Both the position numbers and the translations under genes were made by a program. A stretch of DNA of 64,000 nucleotides from Thalassotalea marina. Its GTDB lineage: Bacteria > Pseudomonadota > Gammaproteobacteria > Enterobacterales > Alteromonadaceae. The DNA lies in the NCBI RefSeq assembly GCF_014656435.1, contig NZ_BNCK01000003.1:248001-312000 (forward strand). The letters are read 5' to 3'. Below are positions 1 to 9,303 of the stretch, piece by piece. The notes beneath the pieces are model-generated. The model was not told the DNA's origin. It saw only the letters and a program-made list of their open reading frames with translations, and made no database searches. The number at the start of each line of letters is the position of its first letter. Within the stretch, counting starts at the first letter, position 1.

Positions 1-507
1 CGTTTCTGCTTGAGTTACTATGCCATCTAAGCGCTGTTCTATCAGCACTTTCATGTTTTCGCCTTCGCGAGCACGGGCAGCAATAAAGTCTTCAAGCGCT
101 CGGTCAAAGCCTTTTAATAGGTCTACCTGAATTGCGTCCATGTCGGTTTCTTCGGCTTCCATCACACCCGGCCAACGCATAATTTCAACAGGGTTTACTT
201 GGCTGTTTAACGTTTGTTCGTTGATCCAACCTGCGTGCTCTAATAGTTGGCTCGCCAGTTCTTTGTTTAAACTTAACTTGCCTTTGGCCGATGGATTTGG
301 GTTAAAACGTAAACCACATTCTACTTTACCGCGAGCTAATGCTTTGCGAAAACGCTCACGTAAAACGGGCTCTATACCGCGAAATTGTTCAGGTAACCGA
401 AAGTAGTTTTCTAAAAAGCGTTGGTTAACGCTGCGAATTTCCCAAATCGCATTGCCCCAGTCTTCTTTAATTTCTACGCGGGCAAAGGCGGTCATGCTGT
501 GGATCAT
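1..507 (-). CDS. yicC: YicC/YloC family endoribonuclease, N-terminal part (cut by window edge)
   Basis: An open minus-strand frame begins at ATG 507 with MIHSMTAFARVE, the typical YicC N-terminus, and continues through NQRFLENYFRLPEQFR and RGKVECGLRF to base 1. It covers 169 residues of a family usually near 290, so the C-terminal DUF1732 part lies outside the window. YicC proteins are endoribonucleases linked to RNA turnover in E. coli and Bacillus. In many Gammaproteobacteria yicC is divergent from rph-pyrE. Here rph lies at 32182, so the usual neighbour is displaced by about 31.6 kb. The identification rests on recognised sequence; the activity is family knowledge. Confidence 0.93.
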   Translation of the reverse strand, partial: MIHSMTAFARVEIKEDWGNAIWEIRSVNQRFLENYFRLPEQFRGIEPVLRERFRKALARGKVECGLRFNPNPSAKGKLSLNKELASQLLEHAGWINEQTLNSQVNPVEIMRWPGVMEAEETDMDAIQVDLLKGFDRALEDFIAARAREGENMKVLIEQRLDGIVTQAET

Positions 508-695
508 ATAAAACACCGAAGTCATTGAAGTAGTGCGATTATGCCAAAGGTAGGCAAGGGTCGCCACTATTACCAACGTTTATTTGTTTTTGATCAGTAT
601 TTTGGGTGTGGCGCAAAGCAAGTTTGCACTTACTAAGCACCACCAAGGGAAGTAGGTTGCCAGTTGGCCATCCAGTGAACCAACCAGCGGGGAGC

Positions 696-1874
696 TTATA
701 CAGCGTTTAATTGGTTATAAACCTCAATACAAGCACCTAATGTGTGATAGTCACATTTAGCACCCGCTGCGCTTTTCTCATTTGAGTATTTGGTATTGTT
801 TAGTGTTAATACGCGATACCAAGCGCCGTGTTCATGGTCGATAAAGTTATCCCAGCAGTATTGCCACAAGGCGTTGTATTGCTGTAAATATTTTTCATCG
901 TTTGTTTGTTGATACAACATGGCGGCCGCCGCTAAGCTTTCGGCTTGTACCCAAAAGTATTTGTCGGTATCACACCAATTGCCCTGTGGATCAAAGCCGT
1001 ATATTAACCCGCCGTGTTCTTTGTCCCACGCTTGTTGGTAAGAGCGGTCAAAAAATTCAGCCGCCTTTTCCACTAACCAAGCTTCAGGCGCAAGTTCGTT
1101 AATTAATAACAGTAATTTTGCCCATTCAGTTTGGTGACCCGGTTGGAAACCCCACGGACGATATAAGTTTTTTGGATCGTCTTTGTTGTAATCCCAGTCA
1201 GGTTCGAAGTTATCGTGGTAGTGTTCCCACACTAAACCGCCTGTTTTTGCTGCTTGTACTTGGCAGATATTTTTGGCCACCGTTTGTGCACGCTGTAAAA
1301 ACTTGTCATCACCTGTTGCTTGGTATGCCGCGATCATGGCTTCACAAATATGCATATTGGCATTTTGGCCACGATACGGCGATAACTCACCCGAAGTTGA
1401 AAGTTCATCGGCATACAAACCGTATTCCGCTTGCCAAAAGCGCTGTTCAAGTAACTCAAATACTTTATCGAGTTTTTCATTGCTTGTGATCACACCAGCT
1501 TTATAACTGGCCGCATAAGCTAACAACACAAAGGCATAGCCGTAGGCTTGTTGTGTCATATCACTTGGCGCATTGTTGGCTATTGTCCACGCATAACCTT
1601 GAGCTTCTTCTTGCCAATGCACGGTTTCTAAGTAGTTTAGGCCGTGTTTAATTTTGTCTAGGTGCTGTGTTTGCCCTAGGTATTTAACTGCAAGCGCATA
1701 GTTAACGATAATGCGCGTGCTGCTAACTAAATGTCTGACATCTTTGTCGAATAATGATCCATCATCATAAAAATTTTGAAAATACCCCCCAGCATTATCA
1801 ATAATATTTGGCTCGTAGAAGGAATAGATAGACGCGCAGTGGTCTGCCAAGAAGGTACGACTGTAAAAATTCAC
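696..1874 (-). CDS. AGE-family sugar isomerase, probable D-mannose isomerase
   Basis: A 392-residue (alpha/alpha)6-barrel protein of the N-acylglucosamine 2-epimerase/YihS family. Conserved catalytic-type histidines are visible: H175 in NANMHICEAM, H247 with E250 in GFQPGHQTEWAK, and H377 in DYHTLGA. I take the start as GTG 1874, because AAAGGAAAG sits just before it and longer versions would run deep into the upstream kinase gene. It is the last gene of the minus-strand mannosidase operon, 10 nt after the kinase. Next to a fructokinase and alpha-mannosidases the likely reaction is mannose to fructose in the cytoplasm. AGE proteins also act on cellobiose or N-acylglucosamine, so the substrate is inferred from context. 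Confidence 0.85.
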   Translation of the reverse strand: MNFYSRTFLADHCASIYSFYEPNIIDNAGGYFQNFYDDGSLFDKDVRHLVSSTRIIVNYALAVKYLGQTQHLDKIKHGLNYLETVHWQEEAQGYAWTIANNAPSDMTQQAYGYAFVLLAYAASYKAGVITSNEKLDKVFELLEQRFWQAEYGLYADELSTSGELSPYRGQNANMHICEAMIAAYQATGDDKFLQRAQTVAKNICQVQAAKTGGLVWEHYHDNFEPDWDYNKDDPKNLYRPWGFQPGHQTEWAKLLLLINELAPEAWLVEKAAEFFDRSYQQAWDKEHGGLIYGFDPQGNWCDTDKYFWVQAESLAAAAMLYQQTNDEKYLQQYNALWQYCWDNFIDHEHGAWYRVLTLNNTKYSNEKSAAGAKCDYHTLGACIEVYNQLNAV

Positions 1875-1884
1875 ACACTTTCCT

Positions 1885-2895
1885 TTATAACAATTCGATA
1901 AGATTAGTAAAATGTTGCGATACGTTGTGCTCTTGAGCCCCAAACGCATGCATTGCTTGCTCAAATTGAGCAAATGCCGGAAATGCCCCTTGCTGACTGA
2001 CAGCAATACCGCCGCAGCAGCAGGCAAAATTGATGATATTACTTAGCAGCAATTCATCGCTTAACGCTGTGTCTATATCGTCAATTAATGACAACATAAA
2101 CAATAAAGCGCCAATAAAACCATCACCACCGCCTGTGGTGTCAGCAACCGTGACACTTGGCGGCGCGCAGCGAAACTCTCCGTGTGCTGATATAACTCGA
2201 ACCGCACTGCCACCGTCAGTAACAATTAGCAGTTTGCAGCCCTGTGCCATGCAGTTTTTGACATACTGAGGTTCGTTGCCTTCGGCAAGAAATTCTAGTT
2301 CTTCAGCAGAAAACTTAAGAACGTCGGCTTGCTCAACAAAGCGATTAACTCGAGCTTTGTCGGCATGGCCTGCTTGCCACAAATTGTGACGCAAATTAAC
2401 GTCAAAACTCACCAACGCCTGATGTTCTTTTGCCACAGTAATTGCTTGTAAAGTGCAATCAGCTATCGCTTCATTGGTTAAGGTATTGCTGCAAAAGTGA
2501 AAAATTACAGGTTTTGCAAACCAGTTAGCATCAATTTGGCTGGGTGAAAAAATCACATCGGCGGTGTTGTCTCGATAAAAGGTAAAACTGCGGTCATTGT
2601 CTTTATCAAGCATAACAAACGCCAAAGCCGTTGGTGCAGTAGCATGTTGATAGGTAAAACTCACATCAACGCCATATTCTTGCATTGAGGCAATTAAAAA
2701 ATCGCCAAAGGCATCTTTACCCACTTGGCCAACAAAAAATGCACTGCCGCCAAGTTTGGCAACCGACACCGCGGCATTGGCAGGAGCCCCCCCCGGAAAC
2801 TGGCGATAGCCTTTAATATTAAGTTTGTCTTGCGGCTGTTCATCAACGTTTAAAAAGTCGATTAGCGCCTCGCCAAAACAAATTACGGGTTTCAT
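1885..2895 (-). CDS. PfkB-family fructokinase
   Basis: A 336-residue ribokinase/PfkB-fold sugar kinase. The N-terminal motif GGAPANAAVSVAKLGG (about residues 35-50) and the C-terminal DTTGGGDGF (252-260, catalytic base D258) are intact. The third G replaces the more usual A of DTTGAGD. The ATG at 2895 overlaps the permease stop as ATGA, which indicates translational coupling. With the AGE isomerase just downstream, the expected reaction is ATP-dependent phosphorylation of fructose to fructose-6-phosphate, completing a mannose -> fructose -> F6P route that needs neither a PTS nor mannose-6-phosphate isomerase. Direct phosphorylation of another hexose cannot be excluded. Confidence 0.88.
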   Translation of the reverse strand: MKPVICFGEALIDFLNVDEQPQDKLNIKGYRQFPGGAPANAAVSVAKLGGSAFFVGQVGKDAFGDFLIASMQEYGVDVSFTYQHATAPTALAFVMLDKDNDRSFTFYRDNTADVIFSPSQIDANWFAKPVIFHFCSNTLTNEAIADCTLQAITVAKEHQALVSFDVNLRHNLWQAGHADKARVNRFVEQADVLKFSAEELEFLAEGNEPQYVKNCMAQGCKLLIVTDGGSAVRVISAHGEFRCAPPSVTVADTTGGGDGFIGALLFMLSLIDDIDTALSDELLLSNIINFACCCGGIAVSQQGAFPAFAQFEQAMHAFGAQEHNVSQHFTNLIELL

Positions 2896-4151
2896 GCAGA
2901 TGCTCCCACACTCGGCGTTCTTTTTGCGCTATATAAGCCGTAGAACAGAATATAAATATAGGCCAACGCTGGTACGATAAAGCTCATTTGTACTGAACTT
3001 ACATCAGCAACATAACCTTGAATTAATGGCAGAATTGCGCCACCAACAATACCTTGGCATAACAAGCCAGAGCCTTTAGAGGTTAAAGGCCCTAAGCCGC
3101 GAATCGCTAAGGTAAAAATCGTCGGGAACATAATCGAGTTAAAAAAGCCAACCGCTAACACACTGTACATCGCCACGTTACCTTCTGTGTTCATGGTAAC
3201 GATTAATAGAAGCATCGCCATCACGCCATTAAACGCTAAGATCAAACTCGGTTTGATAAAACGTGTTAAATATGCGCCAACAAAACGGCCTATCATGGCA
3301 GCACCCCAGTAGTAAGCTACCATGTCGCCCGCTTGCTTTTCAGTCATGGCTGCAATGTTGTTTTGCATAAAGTAGTTCACTAAAAAGCTGCCAATTGACA
3401 CTTCAGCGCCAACATATAAAAAGATCGCTAATGCGCCTAACAACAATGGTTTTTCTTGCCAAATGGAACGATTAGCATCGTCAGGCGCTGCATGTTCAGC
3501 ACTAATGTGTTTGATGGTTGGTAAATGTAGAAATTTAAACGCTACTGCAACTAACACAGTGGCACCAGCAATTAATAAGTACGGTAATTTAACCGCACTG
3601 GCATCAGCACTTGACGCTGTAGTGGCTACCGCACCAAAAATAAGGGCACTACCAAAGACAGGGCCAGCGGTGTGGCCAAGAGAATTAATAGCTTGCGCTA
3701 GGTTTAGTCGGCTTGCCGCTGTTGCTTCTTTACCTAGTGAAGCCACATAAGGGTTTGCTGATACCTGCAAAATCGTAATGCCAGAGGCAAGTACAAATAA
3801 ACCTGTTAAAAATACCCAATAAGCGCCCATATCAGCTGCTGGGTAAAAAATCACACACCCGGTTGCTATGGTAAGCAAACCAGTGATGATGCCTTTTAAG
3901 TAACCAATTTTACTGATCAATCTGCCGGCAAAGGGGGAAACAATAAAATACGCACCAAAGAAGCAAAATTGCACCAACATGGCTTGAGTATAATTTAAGT
4001 CAAACGCGCCCTTTAAATAAGGGATCAAAATATCATTTAACGCAGTGATAAAACCCCAAATAAAAAACAGGGTGGTCATGGCGCCAAAAGCAAAATGATA
4101 ATGTTCGTTATCGTTGCTCACGACCGTTGTAGTTGCAGGTTGAATCGCCAT
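2892..4151 (-). CDS. FHS/FucP-type MFS sugar permease, probable mannose transporter
   Basis: A 419-residue, 12-helix inner-membrane permease of the fucose/glucose/galactose:H+ symporter group (FucP/GluP-like). Typical early segments are FFIWGFITALNDILIPYLK and FCFFGAYFIVSPFAGRLISK, with a TM helix holding QVSANPYVASLG and the family signature LNLAQAINSLGHTAGP. The gene lies 5 nt downstream of the GH92 gene, whose last codons contain the AAGGAG ribosome site, and overlaps the kinase by 4 nt. In this operon it most likely brings free mannose released by the mannosidases into the cytoplasm. The family is certain; the exact substrate is inferred. Confidence 0.87.
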   Translation of the reverse strand: MAIQPATTTVVSNDNEHYHFAFGAMTTLFFIWGFITALNDILIPYLKGAFDLNYTQAMLVQFCFFGAYFIVSPFAGRLISKIGYLKGIITGLLTIATGCVIFYPAADMGAYWVFLTGLFVLASGITILQVSANPYVASLGKEATAASRLNLAQAINSLGHTAGPVFGSALIFGAVATTASSADASAVKLPYLLIAGATVLVAVAFKFLHLPTIKHISAEHAAPDDANRSIWQEKPLLLGALAIFLYVGAEVSIGSFLVNYFMQNNIAAMTEKQAGDMVAYYWGAAMIGRFVGAYLTRFIKPSLILAFNGVMAMLLLIVTMNTEGNVAMYSVLAVGFFNSIMFPTIFTLAIRGLGPLTSKGSGLLCQGIVGGAILPLIQGYVADVSSVQMSFIVPALAYIYILFYGLYSAKRTPSVGASA

Positions 4152-4156
4152 GTCAG

Positions 4157-6667
4157 TTACTCCTTGTTAGCCGCAGTGCTGTACGACGGTGGACGATCGT
4201 CCTTAGCCGCGCCAAACGCTGTATTTGGTGTTGTTGATAAAGTGAAGTCTAAGCTAACGGGTTGTTTAACGTGTTCGCTGTTGATCCAACTTTGATTTGT
4301 CGATTTACCATTCACTTCCAATGATTGAATATAGCGGTTTTCGTCAGAAGCGCCCGGCGCATTAATGCTAATATTGCCAATTTGTGCTTGGCTAAACAGT
4401 GGGCTAGACAACACCATATCCGCCTTGCCAGGGAAAAGTGGGTACATACCTAACGCAGAAAATACGTACCACGACGACATTTGACCTAAGTCGTCTTGCC
4501 CTGGAATACCCTTAGTAGTGTTATTCCAAAGCTGAGCCATGGTTTCGCGCACAGTATCTTGTGTTTTGTATGCTTTTCCTGAAAACAGGTACATCCAAGG
4601 TGAGGCAATTGATGGCTGATTAGATACATCTGAAAATTCGGCACTGTCTCTGAACAATACCCAAGAGCCATCAGGTTTATGGAAATGGCTGTCTAGGCGA
4701 TCCGCCATGATTTGGTCGCCACCTAATTTGTCGTTTAGGCCTTGACCATCAAACGGTAACATCCATAGGTATTGCGCGGGGCTGCCTTCAACAAATAAAT
4801 GGCCACTGTTGGCATCAAAGTTTTCTTTCCAAGTACCGTCTAAGTTACGACCTTGAATGTAGCCCAATTCAGCGGTTGCTTTTGGGTTATATAAGTTTTT
4901 CCAATAACCAGAGCGCTCAAGCAAAATGTTGGCGTGTTTGTCATCTTGCATGTTTAACGCTAATTGCGATAAGGCAAAATCAGCTGATGCTTGTTCTAAC
5001 GTTTCAGACGCTCCTTCCCAGCTATTTGATTGGTCAGAAATATAGTTAACCGACATCCACTGATCGAGTGACGGATGCTGACCACGACAAAACACTGGGC
5101 AGCCTTCATCACTTAAATCAAGTGGTGTTGGGTTCATTGCCGCAGTTATTAGTGATTGATATGCACCATCAACATCAAAATTATTGGCACCAAAAGCAAC
5201 AAAGTTGGCAATAGCAATACTAGAAGGATCGCCACTCATTACCCCCGTTGGGCCTGAGTTATGTGTCCATCTATCCCACACACCATTGTATTGAGAAGCT
5301 TGGTTATATAAAGATTGCGCAATATCGCTACCACGCTGTTGGTCAAGCATAGTCACTAACTGCAGTTGAGAGCGGTAAACATCCCAACCAGAAAAGTTAG
5401 CATATTGCGCCGTTTGTTTGTCTGTGATTTGATGAACTTGTTGATCAAAACCTTGATACTCACCGTTTACGTCACTGAAAATATTTGGATGATAAAGCGA
5501 ATGGAAAAGCGCTGTATAGAATGTGGTTAACTTGTTTTGGTTTTCAGAAACCACTTTAACTTTTGCTAATTCGTTATTCCACGCTTTGTATGCTTGATGT
5601 TTAACATCGGCCAAACTCGTGTTATTGGCTTGTTCTGCTGCTAAGTTTTTACGGGCGTTTTCTAAGCTAACGTAAGAGATACCAACACGCATGGTAACTG
5701 GCTGCTCTGCCGTTGCCGCGAGATTCACCCAAACACCTGAACCTTGGCCCAAAGTAGGAACGCCTTTTTCACCATACCCCATGCCACCTTTAGCTTCGGT
5801 TGCATCAGCATAAACTTTATCGTTAGTCCAACCACCCGAGCCGGTGATTTTAGTGTCTAACTTGGCAACAAAGTGTAAGGTGTAGTAGTCACGGCGATTG
5901 TATTCACCTAAGTAACCACAAAAATTACCACTGGTTACATAACCGGTAATTTCGCCTTTTTCAGCGTCCACTTTGGCATAAGCATCGCCACTGCCAATTT
6001 GAGAATACGATGAACGGAATAACAGCTTGGCATGTTCAGGTTGGCTAAAAGTAAATTCAGCAATACCAGTGCGCGCCGTAGCTGATAATTCAACATTAAC
6101 GCCGTTATCTAAACCCACTTGGTAATAACCCGGCACAGCGGTTTCGTCATGATGAGAAAAGCCTGCACTATAGTATGCATTTAAAAAGTCAGCGTCAGGT
6201 GAATGGGTAATATCTTGGGTAAATGGCATCACCGGTATATCACCCGAAGCACCTAAACAACCAGTGCCCGATAATCGTGTAAATGAAAAACCTTTTACTC
6301 TGCTTGCCGCATAGTTATAACCCCCCGGAGAGACAGGAATACGACCTTTTTCAACACGCACACGTTTATCAATGCCAGCGCTTTCTTTCAGCAAGTCTTC
6401 GGTATAAGCGTGTTCGGGGCCAAAGTTAAACATACCAAACGGGATCAACGCCCCAGGTGTTACGTTAGACGCCTGTCTGTGGTTGTACACACCTTCAGTA
6501 CCAATGAAAGGGTTTACATAAGACGCTGGGTCGGCTACCCAATTGGGCTCGGCTGGTGTTTGTGCAACTTGCGCTGCTGGCTCTTTAGGGGCTGACGCTT
6601 GTTCACATCCTAAGGTAGCAATACACGAGGTCAGTATCGCTAACGGGTAAATTATACGGTTTTTCAT
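4157..6667 (-). CDS. GH92 exo-alpha-mannosidase, lipoprotein
   Basis: An 836-residue glycoside hydrolase family 92 enzyme. The N-terminus has a lipoprotein signal (ATLGC, Cys about 21, followed by Glu, which favours outer-membrane sorting). The N-terminal beta domain carries YVNPFIGTEG and PGALIPFGM. The catalytic domain holds GASETLEQASADFA, corresponding to the family's general-acid region, and GQDDLGQMSSWYVF (about 723-736), which contains the conserved Asp residues of the base. GH92 enzymes are Ca2+-dependent inverting alpha-mannosidases that trim alpha-1,2/1,3/1,4/1,6 linkages. The motif RLSGTGCLGASGDIP differs from HFSGTGHSDLGD in the neighbouring GH92, so the two enzymes probably cleave different linkages. 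It is the second gene of the operon. Confidence 0.93.
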   Translation of the reverse strand: MKNRIIYPLAILTSCIATLGCEQASAPKEPAAQVAQTPAEPNWVADPASYVNPFIGTEGVYNHRQASNVTPGALIPFGMFNFGPEHAYTEDLLKESAGIDKRVRVEKGRIPVSPGGYNYAASRVKGFSFTRLSGTGCLGASGDIPVMPFTQDITHSPDADFLNAYYSAGFSHHDETAVPGYYQVGLDNGVNVELSATARTGIAEFTFSQPEHAKLLFRSSYSQIGSGDAYAKVDAEKGEITGYVTSGNFCGYLGEYNRRDYYTLHFVAKLDTKITGSGGWTNDKVYADATEAKGGMGYGEKGVPTLGQGSGVWVNLAATAEQPVTMRVGISYVSLENARKNLAAEQANNTSLADVKHQAYKAWNNELAKVKVVSENQNKLTTFYTALFHSLYHPNIFSDVNGEYQGFDQQVHQITDKQTAQYANFSGWDVYRSQLQLVTMLDQQRGSDIAQSLYNQASQYNGVWDRWTHNSGPTGVMSGDPSSIAIANFVAFGANNFDVDGAYQSLITAAMNPTPLDLSDEGCPVFCRGQHPSLDQWMSVNYISDQSNSWEGASETLEQASADFALSQLALNMQDDKHANILLERSGYWKNLYNPKATAELGYIQGRNLDGTWKENFDANSGHLFVEGSPAQYLWMLPFDGQGLNDKLGGDQIMADRLDSHFHKPDGSWVLFRDSAEFSDVSNQPSIASPWMYLFSGKAYKTQDTVRETMAQLWNNTTKGIPGQDDLGQMSSWYVFSALGMYPLFPGKADMVLSSPLFSQAQIGNISINAPGASDENRYIQSLEVNGKSTNQSWINSEHVKQPVSLDFTLSTTPNTAFGAAKDDRPPSYSTAANKE

Positions 6668-6679
6668 GATCTAGTCCTT

Positions 6680-6701
6680 GGCCTTGCACAATGGCAAGGC
6701 C
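6680..6701 (-). other. intercistronic hairpin between the two GH92 genes
   Basis: An 8-bp perfect inverted repeat (GGCCTTGC / GCAAGGCC, loop of 6) lies in the 55-nt gap between the two mannosidase genes. No U-tract follows in the direction of transcription, so it is unlikely to be a full terminator. An mRNA-stabilising or expression-tuning element is possible (inference). Confidence 0.5.
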
Positions 6702-6722
6702 TTGTCTATTTGTTGTTATCGA

Positions 6723-9119
6723 CTATCGGCTCATTGATGGTGGTCTGTGCTCAAGTGCACTGCCCCATGTTTTGTTTGGCTTGTCAGACATTTCGAAGGT
6801 TAAAACGCCACCTTGTTGAATATCATCATGAGTGATGTAACTGCGTTGTAAGGTTTTGCCATTTAAGTTAACCGACTTTATGTATTTATTCGCTTTAGAC
6901 AACCCTTTCGCTTCCACAGTAAAGGTTTTGTTTTTCGCTAAATTTAATGAAATTTTTGGCAATTGTGGTGCGCCAATGCTGTAGCTTAAGTTACCAGGAG
7001 CCACAGGATAAAAACCCATTGCAGAGAAGATATACCAAGCTGACATTTGACCAACATCATCATTACCGGCTAAGCCGTCTGGTTTGTCAGACGATAAGGT
7101 GTCCATGATTTGGCGAATACGCTCTTGTGTGCGCCAAGGTTTACCCGCATCGTTGTACATATAAGCAATATGATGACTTGGCTCATTGCCGTGAGCATAT
7201 TGACCAATTAAGCCGGCGATATCTTCATGTTCTTTGATTTTTTCGTGGCTTAACTCTTTTTCAAATAAGGTATCAAGGCGCTGCTCAAATGCTTTGTCAC
7301 CACCAATAAGCTTTATCAGCTCTTGTGCGTCATGCGGAACATAAAAGGTATATTGATAACTGTTACCTTCAGTAAATGGCCCCATCAGTTTTGCTTCTTC
7401 TGGATCAAACGCTGGGTTCCATCCACCTTTTGAGTCTTTACCGCGCATAAAACCTACCGACGGATCAAATACATTTTTGTACGATAAGGCGCGACGATAA
7501 AATTCATCAGCAATTTTCTGCTCACCTAACGCCTCGGCAAAACGAGCAATAGTGAAATCATCGTAGGCATATTCTAAAGTGATCGAAACCGACTCACTTA
7601 ACTTGTCCATTGGCACATAACCGTATTTGATGTATTCAGGAATAGCATCATATTTAGGATTGTTTGCTGTATCTAACATGGCTTTAAGCGCCAGTTCATG
7701 ATCAAAATCACGAATGCCTTTTAGGTACGCGTCAGCAATTACAGATACCGCGTGATAACCTATCATGGTCCATGTTTCGTGGGCATGGAATGACCAAATT
7801 GGCAACATGTCATCGTAGCTTTGTTGGTAATGCACTAACATCGATTGGATCATGTCAGACACTTTTTCAGGTGCTACATAAGTTAAAAGTGGGTGTAGCG
7901 CACGATAGGTATCCCACAATGAAAATAAGGTGTAGTGTTGGAAGTCTGTGGCTTTGTGAATTTCACCATCAACACCTCGGTATTCACCGTTCACATCTTG
8001 GTAAACAGAAGGTGCCTGTAGTGCGTGATAAAGTGAGGTGTACAACTGACGTTTTTCAGCTTTTGTACCCTCTGCATCAATTACATTGAGCTTATCACGC
8101 CATTGTTCTTTAGCCTCAGCGCGGACACGTTCAAAGTTCCAGTCAGGTAATTCAGTGGTTAAGTTCTCTAACGCATTACTTCTGCTCACAGCAGATAAAC
8201 CAACTTTCACTAATAACGGCGCTTGTTTTGCGTCATCAAAATGTGCAACCACTTTAATGTCTTTGCCTGCTGTAAACTGAATGGCGTCATTTACTATGGT
8301 TGACGGCTTGTTGCTTTTACCAGCATCTAAACAGCCATTGCAACGATAGCGAGCATTATCTTCATTTATTAGTTCAATACGGTCAAACGGGCGAGAAAAC
8401 TTAATGGCAAAATACATTTCACGGTGTTTTGCCCAACCATTTGTAGAGCGATACGCTAATAAAGTTTGATTATCGATTACACGCACATCACTCCACACCA
8501 CTTTATTTTTAAAGTTGTAGATTGATGAGGTTAAGTCCATCACCACGTGGCCATCTTTTTCACCATTAAAGGTGTATTTATGTAAACCGGTACGTGTTGT
8601 TGTGGTTAACTCGGCTTTAATTTGGTAATCATCAAGCTCCACCATGTAATAGCCAGGTGACGCTTGTTCTCTGTCGTGACTAAAACGTGAGCGATAACCG
8701 GAATCAGGGTCTTCTTCAGTTCCAGGTTTTGTATGAACTTTACCTGTACCCGGCATAATCAATAAGTCACCTAAATCAGAATGACCTGTGCCACTAAAGT
8801 GAGTATGTGAAAAGCCAATAATGGTGTGATCGTCATAATGATAACCAGCACAGTGTTTGTATATTTCATGCTGAGGGTCAACACCACGGCTTAACGCGGC
8901 AGTATCTGGGCTTAGTTGCACCATACCAAACGGCACAACGGCACCAGGGAAAGTATGACCGTCACCACCAGTTCCGATAAATGGGTCAACCCATACGGTA
9001 TTGTCTTTTTTAGCTTCTTTATTAGCGGCATTTGCCATGGTAGGTACACCTACCAAACAAACAACTGCTAACAAAGCGCCTAGAGAGCGCTTTTCAAATA
9101 CGCTTGCTAATCGCTGCAT
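6723..9119 (-). CDS. GH92 exo-alpha-mannosidase, exported
   Basis: A 798-residue GH92 alpha-mannosidase starting at ATG 9119, which has GAAGGAAG upstream and gives a clean Sec signal (about 30 residues ending PTMANA). Longer in-frame starts up to 9185 exist but would bury the signal peptide. Family hallmarks are WVDPFIGTGGDGHTFPGA, GFSHTHFSGTGHSDLGD, SVSITLEYAYDD with the Glu of the general-acid region, and GNDDVGQMSAWYIFSAMGFYP (about 685-705). It shares the family fold with the adjacent lipoprotein GH92 but is clearly a diverged paralogue. It is the first gene of the catabolic operon, 84 nt after the operator TTGGAACGTTCCAA. Likely periplasmic; together the pair would trim high-mannose-type chains to mannose. 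Confidence 0.93.
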   Translation of the reverse strand: MQRLASVFEKRSLGALLAVVCLVGVPTMANAANKEAKKDNTVWVDPFIGTGGDGHTFPGAVVPFGMVQLSPDTAALSRGVDPQHEIYKHCAGYHYDDHTIIGFSHTHFSGTGHSDLGDLLIMPGTGKVHTKPGTEEDPDSGYRSRFSHDREQASPGYYMVELDDYQIKAELTTTTRTGLHKYTFNGEKDGHVVMDLTSSIYNFKNKVVWSDVRVIDNQTLLAYRSTNGWAKHREMYFAIKFSRPFDRIELINEDNARYRCNGCLDAGKSNKPSTIVNDAIQFTAGKDIKVVAHFDDAKQAPLLVKVGLSAVSRSNALENLTTELPDWNFERVRAEAKEQWRDKLNVIDAEGTKAEKRQLYTSLYHALQAPSVYQDVNGEYRGVDGEIHKATDFQHYTLFSLWDTYRALHPLLTYVAPEKVSDMIQSMLVHYQQSYDDMLPIWSFHAHETWTMIGYHAVSVIADAYLKGIRDFDHELALKAMLDTANNPKYDAIPEYIKYGYVPMDKLSESVSITLEYAYDDFTIARFAEALGEQKIADEFYRRALSYKNVFDPSVGFMRGKDSKGGWNPAFDPEEAKLMGPFTEGNSYQYTFYVPHDAQELIKLIGGDKAFEQRLDTLFEKELSHEKIKEHEDIAGLIGQYAHGNEPSHHIAYMYNDAGKPWRTQERIRQIMDTLSSDKPDGLAGNDDVGQMSAWYIFSAMGFYPVAPGNLSYSIGAPQLPKISLNLAKNKTFTVEAKGLSKANKYIKSVNLNGKTLQRSYITHDDIQQGGVLTFEMSDKPNKTWGSALEHRPPSMSR

Positions 9120-9203
9120 TGTATAGCTTCCTTCACTGATTACACCTGAGTATTTTTTCATTGTATGCAACATAATGATTGCCAAATACTTATTATTTTA
9201 TTT

Positions 9204-9217
9204 TTGGAACGTTCCAA
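9204..9217. promoter_or_regulatory. LacI-family operator, copy 1 (TTGGAACGTTCCAA)
   Basis: A perfect 14-bp palindrome with the central CG typical of LacI-family operators, in the divergent region between the GH92 operon and the LacI gene. Its position suits control of both directions. The same palindrome recurs at 10449, 12055-12080 and 17255. Binding by the adjacent regulator is inferred. Confidence 0.85.
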
Positions 9218-9303
9218 TTATTGTGATTCAATATATCTTGAGTTAAGTTATAATTCAACCATCAAAAAATATTTTGCTCGCAGTTTTACCTAAGGAATAC
9301 CGT

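Noticed and set aside
140-406. Plus-strand open frame of 88 codons
   Set aside because: It is antisense to the yicC coding region, which is clearly recognised on the minus strand, and shows no ribosome site or family.
1875-2027. N-terminal extension of the mannose isomerase frame
   Set aside because: It overlaps the end of the fructokinase gene in another frame, and a GTG with a good AAAGGAAAG site lies at 1874.
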